Shown here: one piece after another, positions 26,925 through 35,447 of the stretch
How the letters are laid out: the number at the start of each line of letters is the position of its first letter
Numbering within the stretch: position 1 is the stretch's first letter
Source: JACDHG01 sp963815295
GTDB taxonomy: Bacteria; Actinomycetota; Actinomycetes; Propionibacteriales; Nocardioidaceae
Assembly: GCA_963815295.1 (NCBI GenBank)
Contig: CAWFFZ010000006.1
Location: forward strand, 62,001 to 126,000
Reading direction: 5' to 3'
Length of the DNA: 64,000 bases
Notes under the pieces: generated by a model
The model's database searches: none
Told to the model about the DNA's origin: nothing
What the model saw: the letters and a program-made list of their open reading frames with translations, nothing else
Translations under genes and position numbers: made by a program

Positions 26925-26979
26925 GCCCCGGGCCAGCCCGACGCGCTCAGACGGACCAGGTCGTCATAGGTTTTGACGC

Positions 26980-27891
26980 ATGGAGACATCGCTGGCAGGC
27001 AAGGTTGCGCTGGTCGCGGGAGCTACCCGAGGGGCTGGGCGTGGGATCGCGGTGCAGCTCGGTGCTGCCGGGGCGACCGTCTACGTCACCGGGCGGACGA
27101 GCGGGTCCCAGCAATCGGAGATGAAGCGGCCGGAGACGATCGAGGAGACGGCTGGCCTCGTCGACGAGGCCGGTGGCCACGGGATCGCGGTCCAGGTAGA
27201 CCATCTCTTGCCCGACGACGTTCAGGCCCTGGTGGCTGGCATCGAGTCAGAGCAAGGTGGCCTCCACGTCCTCGTGAATAACATCTGGGGAGCCACCACG
27301 ATGGAGTGGGACAAAGCGGTGTGGGAATCCGACCTGGACTATGGGCTCCACACGTTGCGCCTAGCCGTGGACACGCATGCGATCACCAGCCACTTCGCCA
27401 TCCCCCTGCTGATCAAGACGGCCGGCGGTCTCGTTGTCGAAATGACTGACGGGACAAACGACTACAACGCGAGCCACTACCGAGTCTCCTTCTTCTACGA
27501 CCTGGCCAAGGCGGCCGTAAGTCGAATGGCGTTTGCATTGGCCCACGAATTGCAGCCACACCAGGCCACCGCCGTGCTCCTCACACCTGGCTGGCTGCGA
27601 TCCGAGATGATGCTCGAGGCATTCGGTGTCACCGAGCCGAACTGGCCCGACGCGACCGAGCGGGTGCCACATTTCGCCATCTCCGAGAGTCCGGCGTACG
27701 TCGGTCGGGCCGTTGCGTCGCTCGCGCAAGACCCCGACGTGTCCCGTTGGAACGGAAGTTCGTTGTCCAGCGGGCAGTTGGCGAAGGCCTACGGGTTCAC
27801 CGATCTCGACGGCAGTCAGCCCGATGCCTGGAGGTACATGAGAGAAGTTCAAGACGCGGGTAAGCCCGCCGACACCACCGGGTATCGCTGA
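26980..27891 (+). CDS. SDR family oxidoreductase
   Basis: 303-aa short-chain dehydrogenase/reductase. The glycine-rich loop is GATRGAGRGIA, the structural motif is VNNIWG (in place of NNAG), and the catalytic Tyr-Lys is YDLAKAA (about residue 170). It belongs to a subgroup with a longer substrate loop (FFYDLAKAAVSRM, TPGWLRSEMMLE). Cofactor is probably NADP given TGRTSGS after the second strand. Substrate is not predictable. It is 55 bp downstream of the CocE gene and may share its transcript. Confidence 0.88.
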   Translation: METSLAGKVALVAGATRGAGRGIAVQLGAAGATVYVTGRTSGSQQSEMKRPETIEETAGLVDEAGGHGIAVQVDHLLPDDVQALVAGIESEQGGLHVLVNNIWGATTMEWDKAVWESDLDYGLHTLRLAVDTHAITSHFAIPLLIKTAGGLVVEMTDGTNDYNASHYRVSFFYDLAKAAVSRMAFALAHELQPHQATAVLLTPGWLRSEMMLEAFGVTEPNWPDATERVPHFAISESPAYVGRAVASLAQDPDVSRWNGSSLSSGQLAKAYGFTDLDGSQPDAWRYMREVQDAGKPADTTGYR

Positions 27892-27982
27892 CCCGCTCCC
27901 CGCCACAGGGTCGTTCGGGCTCGCCTGCAGACATCTCCCTATGCTGCAAGGATTCGGGAAACGTCATCGCCAGGGAGGCACC

Positions 27983-28186
27983 ATGAGCGTCTACAAGATC
28001 GTTGAAATCGTCGGCACCAGCACCTCGTCGTGGGAGGACGCCGCGGTCAGTGCAGTGGAGACGGCGAAGCAGACACTGCGCGACCTTCGAGTCGCTGAAG
28101 TGGTCGAGCAAGATCTTGACCTCAGCGGCGATGGCGTGGTGTTCCGTACGAAGCTGAGCGTGTCCTTCAAGTACCAAGCCGACTGA
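27983..28186 (+). CDS. dodecin family flavin-binding protein
   Basis: 67 aa, matching dodecins, small proteins that form hollow dodecamers storing flavin (FMN/riboflavin or related ligands). MSVYKIVEIVGTSTSSWEDAA, VETAKQTLRDLR and FRTKLSVSFKY are characteristic. The aromatic flavin-stacking position (SSW, Trp at about 17) is conserved. The start at 27983 follows a strong GGGAGG; an upstream in-frame start has no site. Confidence 0.94.
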   Translation: MSVYKIVEIVGTSTSSWEDAAVSAVETAKQTLRDLRVAEVVEQDLDLSGDGVVFRTKLSVSFKYQAD

Positions 28187-28214
28187 GCCGACCTGCTACT
28201 TCCTCCCAGGGCGG

Positions 28215-29054
28215 CTAAGTCGCCTTGTGGGCGGTGAGCAACAAGAACTCCCAGTCCATGACCGTCGTCTCGGTGCCCTGGTCGTACCGTCGGGCGAGGT
28301 CGGCGAGCTCTTGGTCGAGCGCCGCAACCTTCTCGGGGTCGTCAGCGATTGCCTTGTACACAGCGATCGTCGGGCCGTAGCGGGCCTTGAAGTAGTCGCG
28401 GAACGCCTCAGGCTGCCCAAAGGCCTCGACTCTTGCAGCCTGGCGGCGCGTCACGACGTCGGTCACCCGGTCGCCAAGCAGTGAACTGACGTGCTCCTCG
28501 CTGCCCCAGAGCGGCGGAGGCTGCACGCCCGGCGGAGGTGGTGGTGCATACGGCTTCATCGTCGCGAACATCTGGCCGATGAACCCCTCGGGCGTCCAGC
28601 TCAGCAGGCCGATGGTCCCGCCGGGGCGGCATACGCGGACCAGTTCGTCTGCACTCGCCTGGTGGTGAGGGGCGAACATGACCCCGATGCACGACATCAC
28701 CGCGTCGAACTCGCCGTCGGCGAAGGGCAGTGCCTCGGCGTCGGCCTCACGCCACTCCAGCTCGACGCCCTTCTCCTCAGCCTGTCGCCTGCCAGCCTCG
28801 AGCAGCTCGGGAGTGAGGTCGGAGGCGACGACGCTCGCGCCCTTCTGCGCCGCGGGGATCGATGCGTTGCCGGATCCGGCTCCGACGTCGAGAACCCGGT
28901 CACCGGGTCCAACACCGCATGCGTCGACCAGGATCGGGCCTACGGCACCGACGATCTCGGATGCCACCGCGGGATAGTCGCCAAGCGCCCACATCGAGCG
29001 ATGCTTGGCTTTCAGGGCGCGGTCAGCCTCGACGGAGTCGATCGTGTCGCTCAT
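28215..29054 (-). CDS. class I SAM-dependent methyltransferase (UbiE/type 11)
   Basis: 279 aa. The SAM-binding motif I is VLDVGAGSGNASIPAA (about residues 53-68), motif II is in EWREADAEALPFADGEFDAV, and RPGGTIGLLSW is motif III. Close relatives are annotated as UbiE/COQ5-like methyltransferases acting on small molecules; the acceptor is unknown. ATG 29054 has AGAGGAG upstream. The 172 bp between this start and the Rieske gene stop contain no further gene. Confidence 0.9.
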   Translation of the reverse strand: MSDTIDSVEADRALKAKHRSMWALGDYPAVASEIVGAVGPILVDACGVGPGDRVLDVGAGSGNASIPAAQKGASVVASDLTPELLEAGRRQAEEKGVELEWREADAEALPFADGEFDAVMSCIGVMFAPHHQASADELVRVCRPGGTIGLLSWTPEGFIGQMFATMKPYAPPPPPGVQPPPLWGSEEHVSSLLGDRVTDVVTRRQAARVEAFGQPEAFRDYFKARYGPTIAVYKAIADDPEKVAALDQELADLARRYDQGTETTVMDWEFLLLTAHKAT

Positions 29055-29226
29055 GGTGGTTCTCCTCTGGAGTCGTCTGGAAGTGGGGTGCGACGAGGAA
29101 CGTGAGCGCTGCCAACGTGGTGCGCCCACGGTAGACCCGTGCATGCCCGGGCGTACAGGAGGAGCAGCCAGCCCGATTGATACCTCCGCGGAGTGTCGAC
29201 CGTTTGCCGCTCCGTGTCGGGAGATA

Positions 29227-30441
29227 TCAGGGACTGGGCGCCGGAGACTCGGCCGGTTGGTGGATCGGCAGCCCCCGGTAGGCGCGGGCGATCGTCGTGA
29301 CGAACATGTGCACCGCATCCTCGTCGGGCCCGAACGGCCCGGGGCGGAAATGAGGTGACGCTAGACCGCGCTGCACGGACTCGCATGCCTTCCAGTCCTG
29401 CTTGTTGGTCAGGTCCCAGAACTCCACGGCGTACGTCGGGTCGACCGCCGGGGCATCTCCGCAGTCGGCGAAGTACCACGAGCACTCGACCCAGGTGCGG
29501 TCCGGTGCGAGCGGCACGAGCCGGTGCGCCATGACGTAGTCAGGGTGCGCCGACACGAGCAGGTTCGGCAGCAGGCCCAGGTATTCGATGGCGGTCGGTG
29601 AGACACCGGGCAGTGGGCGCCCCTGCGATTTACCGGTGATCGACATTGTCTCCATGCCTTCGCGCAGGTCCATCGAGCCGCCGATCCACGCACCGGGGAG
29701 GTCATAGTTATCGCCTGAGTTCGGCGGCGTGACTTGGCAGAGTTCGGGATGGATCAGTGGGCAGTGGTAGCACTCGTGGTAGTTCTCCGAGATCACCTTC
29801 CAATTCGCTGCGACCTCGTAGCTATGCCGCTCGCCCAGCACCAGCGACTCGGGGGCATAGGGCGCGACGATCGAGTCGAGTCCGCCGACGTACGTCGTGA
29901 AGTCGACGGCCGCCTGGTCCTCCAACGCTGTTGCCGCATGGACGAAGAGCCACCCGTGCCAGCGATGCACCGGGAGCGCGACCAGACCGTGCTCGGTCGT
30001 GTCGAAATCCGGGACGGGCTGGTAGTGAGGAGCGGTCCGCAGCACGCCGTCAAGGTCGTAGGTCCACGCGTGGTATGGGCACACGATGGACTGCTTCGAG
30101 CTGGCGTCCTCCTCGGCGACGAGCTCGTGCGCCCGGTGCCGGCAGGTGTTCGCGAACGCGCGAACCTCGTCACCATGCCAGGTCAGCAGCACCAGCACGT
30201 CACCGACCCGGACCGATCGCTGGGTGAATGGCCTGTCAGCCGCCGCGGCCGGCTGTCGCAGGTCCGTCTCCCGTCCGACACACGTGTAGGCGCCGGCGAA
30301 CAGGTGGCGCAGCTCCCACGCGAACACCGCGTGACTCGTGTAGGCCGCGGCAGGCAACATGCGCGACTGCCCGAACGGCTGCAGCGTGGCATCGAGCCCG
30401 TCAAGCTCGAGCATGACGCGGTCGTCAGATGTCGTTGTCAT
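29227..30441 (-). CDS. Rieske non-heme iron oxygenase alpha subunit (1)
   Basis: 404-aa aromatic-ring-hydroxylating/quaternary-amine demethylase-type oxygenase. The Rieske [2Fe-2S] ligands are CRHRAH and CPYHAW (about residues 99-124). The catalytic iron ligands are the two His in ENYHECYHCPLIHP and an Asp in DLTNKQDWKACESVQRG. The SVQRG ending and overall size resemble glycine-betaine and proline-betaine monooxygenases more than naphthalene-type dioxygenases. No beta subunit, ferredoxin or reductase is nearby. A 20-bp palindrome sits 22 bp upstream of the start codon and is shared with the importer operon. Confidence 0.87.
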   Translation of the reverse strand: MTTTSDDRVMLELDGLDATLQPFGQSRMLPAAAYTSHAVFAWELRHLFAGAYTCVGRETDLRQPAAAADRPFTQRSVRVGDVLVLLTWHGDEVRAFANTCRHRAHELVAEEDASSKQSIVCPYHAWTYDLDGVLRTAPHYQPVPDFDTTEHGLVALPVHRWHGWLFVHAATALEDQAAVDFTTYVGGLDSIVAPYAPESLVLGERHSYEVAANWKVISENYHECYHCPLIHPELCQVTPPNSGDNYDLPGAWIGGSMDLREGMETMSITGKSQGRPLPGVSPTAIEYLGLLPNLLVSAHPDYVMAHRLVPLAPDRTWVECSWYFADCGDAPAVDPTYAVEFWDLTNKQDWKACESVQRGLASPHFRPGPFGPDEDAVHMFVTTIARAYRGLPIHQPAESPAPSP

Positions 30442-30463
30442 CGAGCGTGTCCCTTCCGACGGT

Positions 30464-30483
30464 TACTGACTCACGAGTCAGTA
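30464..30483. promoter_or_regulatory. palindromic operator A (TetR-type)
   Basis: TACTGACTCACGAGTCAGTA has 9-bp inverted arms around a 2-bp centre and lies 23-42 bases upstream of the Rieske gene start. A closely matching palindrome occurs at 42481-42496 in front of the importer operon. The form and spacing suit a TetR dimer; the TetR gene at 33651-34262 is the obvious candidate. Confidence 0.75.
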
Positions 30484-30526
30484 GTGACTACGTTAGCCTC
30501 CCATGACCTTGGCTGCGGGGGAACAC

Positions 30527-30597
30527 GTCCGGACACCTGCTAACCCGCGAATTGGCGGCCTGGGCCGCCTCAAACACGGGTTAGGGCGTGTCCGGAC
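30527..30597. terminator. nested three-tier inverted repeat
   Basis: Three stems nest inside one another: GTCCGGACAC/GTGTCCGGAC (30527-30536/30588-30597), CTAACCCG/CGGGTTAG (30540-30547/30577-30584) and GGCGGC/GCCGCC (30554-30559/30564-30569, loop CTGG). It follows the minus-strand membrane-protein gene by 21 bp and precedes the Rieske promoter, so it most likely terminates the upstream operon and insulates the promoter. Confidence 0.7.
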
Positions 30598-30618
30598 GGA
30601 CCAGGAGGCGGCACCTGG

Positions 30619-31089
30619 CTAGGACGTGAGGGCGGCGACACCACCGGCGAGGGTGCCGAACCGCACCACCCGGCCGGCGAGGCAGGCCACGCAAAAGGCC
30701 CAACAGCGGATCGTGGAGACGCCTGCGGTGGCGCTGACCAGTGCGAGCGGCGGTATGCCGACGGAGGCGGAGACGGCCACCGCGGCAGGACCGCCGGCCG
30801 GGTGCGAGAGCCACTGCAGCAGGCGGGCGTTGGCCCGCTGCAACCACGCCGGCACCCGTGACCGTCGTCCGGCGTGGGTGGACCGCCACCGCGTCGCCCC
30901 CCGTCGCGACGCGGTGAAGATGATGAGTTTGCCGACCGTCTGACCGAGGGCGAGGGCGACCACACAAGCCACGACCATGGTGGGCCGCTGCAAGAGCGAG
31001 GACCCGGCCTGGAAGGCTTCGGCGTTGATCACGGGCAGCAGCGCGGACACGATTCCGACGCCGGCCGCGGCCAGCACCTCGAGGATCAT
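30619..31089 (-). CDS. small multi-pass membrane protein (VTT/DedA-like)
   Basis: 156 aa with about four hydrophobic segments (MILEVLAAAGVGIVSALLPV, TMVVACVVALALGQTVGKLI, then PAAVAVSASVGIPPLALVSA and IRCWAFCVACLAGRVVRFG). The order P-x-x-N-A-E near the N-terminus, GK in the second helix and the final GR-x-x-RF helix resemble VTT/DedA-family or YqaA-type proteins, but it is short. It overlaps the phosphatidyltransferase stop by 4 bp (ATGA), so it probably acts in the membrane together with that enzyme. Function unproven. Confidence 0.7.
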   Translation of the reverse strand: MILEVLAAAGVGIVSALLPVINAEAFQAGSSLLQRPTMVVACVVALALGQTVGKLIIFTASRRGATRWRSTHAGRRSRVPAWLQRANARLLQWLSHPAGGPAAVAVSASVGIPPLALVSATAGVSTIRCWAFCVACLAGRVVRFGTLAGGVAALTS

Positions 31090-31670
31090 GACCAGTCCCG
31101 CAGGGTCAGGACCCGGCGCGCCGACCATGCTTTGAGCACGCACAGACCCACTCCGATGATCAGCGCGACAGCCACCCAACCCAGAAGCATGGCGAGGACC
31201 ACGGCCGACGTGTTGAGCGCCTTTGCTGGCGGCGACCAGTTGAGCCGGTACACGAGCCGGTCAACCAGGTGGAAGTCGTTCGGACTCTTGATCGGCCAAC
31301 CGAGGAACGCCAACGACAGCACGCAGTCGAGCACCATGAACTGGAGCAGGAACACTGCCATCGGGAGGGCGGCGTCGGGTCGGAGGACGAGGAAGGCGCC
31401 GGCCAGGACGGCTGTGCAGGCCCGGTCGCTGAGGATGTCGAGCACAGCGCCGATCCGTGTCTCCTGGCCCAGCCGGCGAGCCGACCAGCCATCGAGCATG
31501 TCGCCGAACCAGTAGGTGGCGTAGGCGCCGACGAGCAGCTCGGGCGACCGTTGCAACAAAGCGACGATGCCCAGCGCGACGGCGGCGACCGTCCGCACGA
31601 CCGTGACGATGTTGGGCACGGTGGCGATTCTGGAAGCGACCGGGGCGGACTGTTCGAAGGCGAGCGTCAT
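31086..31670 (-). CDS. CDP-alcohol phosphatidyltransferase family protein
   Basis: 194-aa integral membrane enzyme. The family signature D-G-x2-A-R-x8-G-x3-D-x3-D is fully present as DGWSARRLGQETRIGAVLD plus ILSD (about residues 58-80). Hydrophobic segments flank it. Such enzymes transfer a phosphatidyl group from CDP-diacylglycerol to an alcohol, but the acceptor cannot be assigned. The start is ATG 31670; GTG 31679 is an alternative. It is first in a two-gene operon with the small membrane protein. Confidence 0.88.
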   Translation of the reverse strand: MTLAFEQSAPVASRIATVPNIVTVVRTVAAVALGIVALLQRSPELLVGAYATYWFGDMLDGWSARRLGQETRIGAVLDILSDRACTAVLAGAFLVLRPDAALPMAVFLLQFMVLDCVLSLAFLGWPIKSPNDFHLVDRLVYRLNWSPPAKALNTSAVVLAMLLGWVAVALIIGVGLCVLKAWSARRVLTLRDWS

Positions 31671-31809
31671 GCGTCTCACGCTGGCCCGCTAGCCGCCCCA
31701 TGGGATCGACCTGAGGTGCCGTGGCCGCAGCACCGCAGTGCTGTTCGCGACGGGGAGTCGGTACCCCAGGATGAGGCCCAGACCACCCCTCGGACGCCAT
31801 GATGGGCAC

Positions 31810-32958
31810 ATGGACCTACGCCGAGCTACCCGCCGTGTGCGTTCCATGCGTACCGTCGATGTAGGTGTCACGGTCCTGCTCGTGGCCGCCGTCTACGCCG
31901 CCGGGATGCTGAGCATCAGCAGCCCGAACACGCCCGGACTGTTACTGCCGCTCGGCCTGCTCGTGCTGGCGTTCAAATGGCCACTGTTAGGCACGGCCTC
32001 CGCCGCGGCGCTGTCGGTCGGTGTCGCGGGGTTCGTCATGGCTCAGACCACGACCCTGGAAGGCTCCGTCGCTGACGCGGTCGTGTTCGCGGCTGCGACG
32101 ATGATCCTCTGCTCCTACCTCGCAGTCCGGACCGTTCCAGGCTGGGGCGCCGTCGTCCCGGGCGTAGTCGGCGTCCTGGCCGGTCTTGTCTCTGGCTCGT
32201 TCGAGGTGGCGGCAGCGGCCGTCATCGCTTCGCTCGTCGGAGGCGGAGCCGCTGCTCTCCAAGGACTCGTGTCCCGCACGGAGGAGTCGGAGACCCTGAT
32301 CAGCCGGCTGCGCAGCCGCACGCAAGAGCAGGAGCGCCGACAGGAGCGGCTCAGTGAGCGGGCCGAGCTCGCCCGCGAGCTGCACGACATCGTCGGCCAC
32401 CACGTCACGGCGATCGTCGTGTCCGTCGAGGCGGCAAAAGCGCAGGGCGCGCAGGGGCACACCCTCGACACGGTCGCGGAGCTTGGGCGTCGGGCGCTCG
32501 CCGAGCTGGACACGCTCGTCGGCTCGCTGCGCGACGAGGATGCAGCGCCGACAACACGCGTGACCCCGCGGTTGGCCGACTTGCCCGCGCTGATGGAACC
32601 GCTGCGATCGTCAGGTGTCTCCGCCGACCTCACCACCGTGGTGACGGGCGCGCTCACCGACTCCCAGCAGCTAGCGATCTACCGGATCGTCCAGGAGACC
32701 ACCACGAACATTCTCAGACACGCCCACGCCACGGCGGCGAGCGTCGAGGTGATCGAGGCCGGCGGTGAGTTGACTGTGCGCGTGTGGGACAACGGCAGTG
32801 GCAGCGTCGACACTAAAGACGCAGCAGAGCGAACCGGCCGCGGCCTCATCGGGATCGGGGAGCGGGTCGAGGGCTTGGGTGGCTCGTGGACGTACGACAC
32901 GACGCCGGGCGACGGCACCACCGTCACGGTCGTGTTCCCGGGTGGCGGCGTGCTGTGA
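31810..32958 (+). CDS. two-component sensor histidine kinase (NarL-type partner)
   Basis: 382 aa. Several membrane segments (about residues 15-150) are followed by a coiled coil (RTEESETLISRLRSRTQEQE), a HisKA_3 dimerisation domain with the phospho-accepting His in ELARELHDIVGHH, and an HATPase domain (NILRHAHA for the N-box, DNGSG, GRGLIGIGERVEGLGG). No extracellular sensor domain is evident. The start ATG 31810 is chosen over an in-frame ATG 24 codons upstream. Its stop overlaps the start of the response-regulator gene. Confidence 0.92.
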   Translation: MDLRRATRRVRSMRTVDVGVTVLLVAAVYAAGMLSISSPNTPGLLLPLGLLVLAFKWPLLGTASAAALSVGVAGFVMAQTTTLEGSVADAVVFAAATMILCSYLAVRTVPGWGAVVPGVVGVLAGLVSGSFEVAAAAVIASLVGGGAAALQGLVSRTEESETLISRLRSRTQEQERRQERLSERAELARELHDIVGHHVTAIVVSVEAAKAQGAQGHTLDTVAELGRRALAELDTLVGSLRDEDAAPTTRVTPRLADLPALMEPLRSSGVSADLTTVVTGALTDSQQLAIYRIVQETTTNILRHAHATAASVEVIEAGGELTVRVWDNGSGSVDTKDAAERTGRGLIGIGERVEGLGGSWTYDTTPGDGTTVTVVFPGGGVL

Positions 32959-33614
32959 TCAACGTCGCGATCATCGACGACCAAGACCTCATCCGGGAGG
33001 GTCTCGCACTGATCGTCGGATCCGCCCCGGACATCGATGTCGTGCTGTCCGGCGCGCACGGTCATGACCTCATCGACGCAGTCGCCAACCGGCGTGCGAT
33101 CGACGTCGCCCTCGTCGACATCCGGATGCCCGGCATCGACGGCCTCGAGACCACCCGCCGGGTCGTGGGTCGGCCTGGGGCGCCGGCTGTGCTCATCCTC
33201 ACGACGTTCGACGATGACGAGTATGTGCTCGGCGCCGTCGCCGCCGGGGCCAGCGGGTTCCTGCTCAAGCGCGCGTCTGGCGAGCAACTGATCGGCGCGG
33301 TCCGGTCTGTCGCCGAGGGCGACGCCGTGCTGTCCCCGAGTGTCACCCGACAGGTGCTCGCGAGGATGCGATCCGGCATCGACAGCGCGTCCGAGCCGGC
33401 TGAGGTGCCCTCGCTGTCGTACCTGACCGATCGTGAGACCGACGTGCTTCGCTGCATCGGCGATGGCCTCAACAACGCGGAGATCGCCGCCACCCTGTTC
33501 CTGTCCGAGAGCACCGTCAAGACCCACGTTGGCAACGTGCTGGCCAAGACGCAGTCGAGGGACCGAGTCCGGGCGGCGCTGTTGGCCGTGCGCACGGGCC
33601 TGGTCGAGTTGTGA
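32955..33614 (+). CDS. LuxR/NarL-family response regulator
   Basis: 219 aa. The receiver domain (1-120) has the acidic pair in IIDDQDL, phospho-acceptor Asp in ALVDIRMPGIDG (about residue 54) and the switch Lys in FLLKRAS. A LuxR-type helix-turn-helix (LTDRETDVLRCIGDGLNNAE, STVKTHVGNVLAK) follows. It starts at GTG 32955 overlapping the kinase stop by 4 bp (GTGA), so the pair is translationally coupled. The target genes are not apparent. Confidence 0.94.
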   Translation: MINVAIIDDQDLIREGLALIVGSAPDIDVVLSGAHGHDLIDAVANRRAIDVALVDIRMPGIDGLETTRRVVGRPGAPAVLILTTFDDDEYVLGAVAAGASGFLLKRASGEQLIGAVRSVAEGDAVLSPSVTRQVLARMRSGIDSASEPAEVPSLSYLTDRETDVLRCIGDGLNNAEIAATLFLSESTVKTHVGNVLAKTQSRDRVRAALLAVRTGLVEL

Positions 33615-33650
33615 GTCTTCAGATATCGCCCATCCTCCCGGAGTAGGGTC

Positions 33651-34262
33651 ATGGCCGTGGCGGCTCGGCGGAACGCGGACGTACGCCGCGAGGAGATCCT
33701 CACCGCCACCATCGCGGAGATCGAGAAGCGCGGCATGTCGGCGTTGCGAGTCGCTGACATCGCGGCAGCGCTCGGGGTGAGCTCTGGTCTCGTCTTCTAT
33801 CACTTCGCGACCAAGGACGCGCTGCTCGTCGAGGCACTGGAGTACGCCGTGGTGCGCGACGCCGACCGTCTCGAGCGGGCGCTTGCCAAGGCTGGCGACC
33901 CGATCGACCGGCTTCGCCGTGTCCTGACGTCGTACGGCCCGACTGGTGCCGCCCAGGGCTGGACGCTGTGGATCGAGGCCTGGTCGACGGCGTTGCGTGA
34001 GCCGACGATCCGCGCGTCGCTGCGCAAGCTCGACGAACGTTGGCGTGAGGCGCTCGATCATGTGATCGCCGAAGGAGTGGAGACTGGCGACTTCACGTGT
34101 CCGGACCCGGCAAGCACCGTCGCCCGCGTCGGGGCGCTCCTCGACGGTCTCTCGGTGGCGGCGTTGATCTACAAGAGCGTCAGCCGCAAACAGCTGCAGA
34201 CGTGGGTGCGTGACGCGACGGCCGATGAACTCGGCATCGACCGCGCTCTGCTCACGGGATGA
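33651..34262 (+). CDS. TetR/AcrR family regulator (BetI-like)
   Basis: 203 aa. The N-terminal helix-turn-helix is in place (RREEILTATIAEIEKRG, VADIAAALGVSSGLVFYHF, KDALLVEAL). The C-terminal ligand domain (GWTLWIEAWSTALREP, TVARVGALLDGLSVA) resembles the BetI/TetR_C_6 type, regulators frequently tied to choline/betaine-like or amine metabolism. It lies end to end with the sarcosine-oxidase-like gene of the importer operon. I infer that it binds the TACTGACTC-type palindromes in this region. Its own upstream 36 bp lacks that palindrome. Confidence 0.9.
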   Translation: MAVAARRNADVRREEILTATIAEIEKRGMSALRVADIAAALGVSSGLVFYHFATKDALLVEALEYAVVRDADRLERALAKAGDPIDRLRRVLTSYGPTGAAQGWTLWIEAWSTALREPTIRASLRKLDERWREALDHVIAEGVETGDFTCPDPASTVARVGALLDGLSVAALIYKSVSRKQLQTWVRDATADELGIDRALLTG

Positions 34263-34286
34263 AGGACGAGGCCACGCGATCTCACC

Positions 34287-35447
34287 TCAGAACCTCCATC
34301 GGACGGCCCGCTCGGGGTGGAGGAGCGCGTCACGATCGAGGGCGAACGGGCTGATGTCGAAGGCGGTTTCCCCGGTCTCGGCGAGATCGGCGAGCAGCTT
34401 CCCGAACGTGGGCGAGAACTTGAACGCATGGCCCGCGCCGATGCCGACGAACACCGTGTCGTGGTCAGGCACGGGTCCGAGCAGGAAGTCACGATCCGGC
34501 GGGAGCGTGTAGAGGCACGTCTTCGATCTCACCGGCGGGCCGGAACCGGGCAACGTCGTCGCCATGAAGGCGGTCAGCTCTGCCAGCCGCGTCGGGTCGG
34601 GGTCGAACGGACGGCCATCGCCAGTCGTCTCAATCTCGCTGTAGTCGCGAGCGGCCTTGATCGTCGCTTCGCCGTAGCACGGGAAGCCGTAGTACGCGGG
34701 GTCATCCATCCAGATCCACAGCGGCATCCGGCCCTGTTCGTATGACGTCGGATCTTGCGGCTGGAAGTACGCGAACTGCTCGAGTGTCGTGGTCAGGGGG
34801 AGCGAGACGTCCAGTCCGGCGAGCACCTGGTTGGTCCACGCATCGGCGCAGACGACGACGCGCTGAGCCAGGTAGGTCTCGTCGTCGGTCACGACTGTCA
34901 GCGACCCCCCGCCGTCGCGGAGTTCTACGACCCGCGAATGGTCACGCAGAGTTGCCCCGAACCTTGCCGCCTGCGCCTGCATCGTGGCCGTGCCGTGAGC
35001 GGCCGGCACGATCGACGCACGCTCTTGGAACAGCCCGATCGTCTCCTCCGGCACGGCGAACTGCGGCCACCTCGTGGCGATCTCCGAACGCGTCAACCTC
35101 TCGAACTTGACGTCATTCGCCGCCATCGAGTCCGCGTAGTCAGAGACCGGCGTCGAACCATCCGGCGGGAAAAGGTCGAGGCCACCGACCTGGGTCACCA
35201 GGCTTTCGCCGCTGTCCTCCTCCAACGTCGCCCAGTCGTCGTACGCGTCGAACGTCAGCTTGACATAGCCGGGGGTGTGGTAGCTGTGGCGCAGGATTCG
35301 CGAGCTGTCGTGCGATGCGCCTCGGATGTGTCCGAACTCGAACTGCTCGAGGCCGAGGACGCGATGTCCACGCCGGGCCAGATGATAGGCAGTGGCGCTG
35401 CCGAGCGCGCCGAGACCGACCACGACGTACTCGAATTCCTCGCTCAT
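34287..35447 (-). CDS. monomeric sarcosine oxidase/N-methyl amino acid oxidase-like flavoprotein
   Basis: 386-aa DAO-family FAD enzyme. The dinucleotide-binding VVVGLGALGSATAYHLARRG is followed by the MSOX-type SHDSSRILRHSYH. KTCLYTLPPDRDF carries the cysteine used for covalent FAD linkage in MSOX and N-methyltryptophan oxidase, and GIGAGHAFKFSPTFGKLL ends the FAD fold. It would oxidatively demethylate a secondary N-methyl amino acid to give formaldehyde and hydrogen peroxide. It is last in the seven-gene importer/Rieske operon, overlapping the Rieske stop by 4 bp, so it plausibly takes the product of that oxygenase. Confidence 0.88.
   Translation of the reverse strand: MSEEFEYVVVGLGALGSATAYHLARRGHRVLGLEQFEFGHIRGASHDSSRILRHSYHTPGYVKLTFDAYDDWATLEEDSGESLVTQVGGLDLFPPDGSTPVSDYADSMAANDVKFERLTRSEIATRWPQFAVPEETIGLFQERASIVPAAHGTATMQAQAARFGATLRDHSRVVELRDGGGSLTVVTDDETYLAQRVVVCADAWTNQVLAGLDVSLPLTTTLEQFAYFQPQDPTSYEQGRMPLWIWMDDPAYYGFPCYGEATIKAARDYSEIETTGDGRPFDPDPTRLAELTAFMATTLPGSGPPVRSKTCLYTLPPDRDFLLGPVPDHDTVFVGIGAGHAFKFSPTFGKLLADLAETGETAFDISPFALDRDALLHPERAVRWRF

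Noticed and set aside
32679..34061. 460-codon minus-strand frame over kinase/regulator/TetR genes
   Set aside because: Antisense to three well-supported genes and lacks any recognisable domain.
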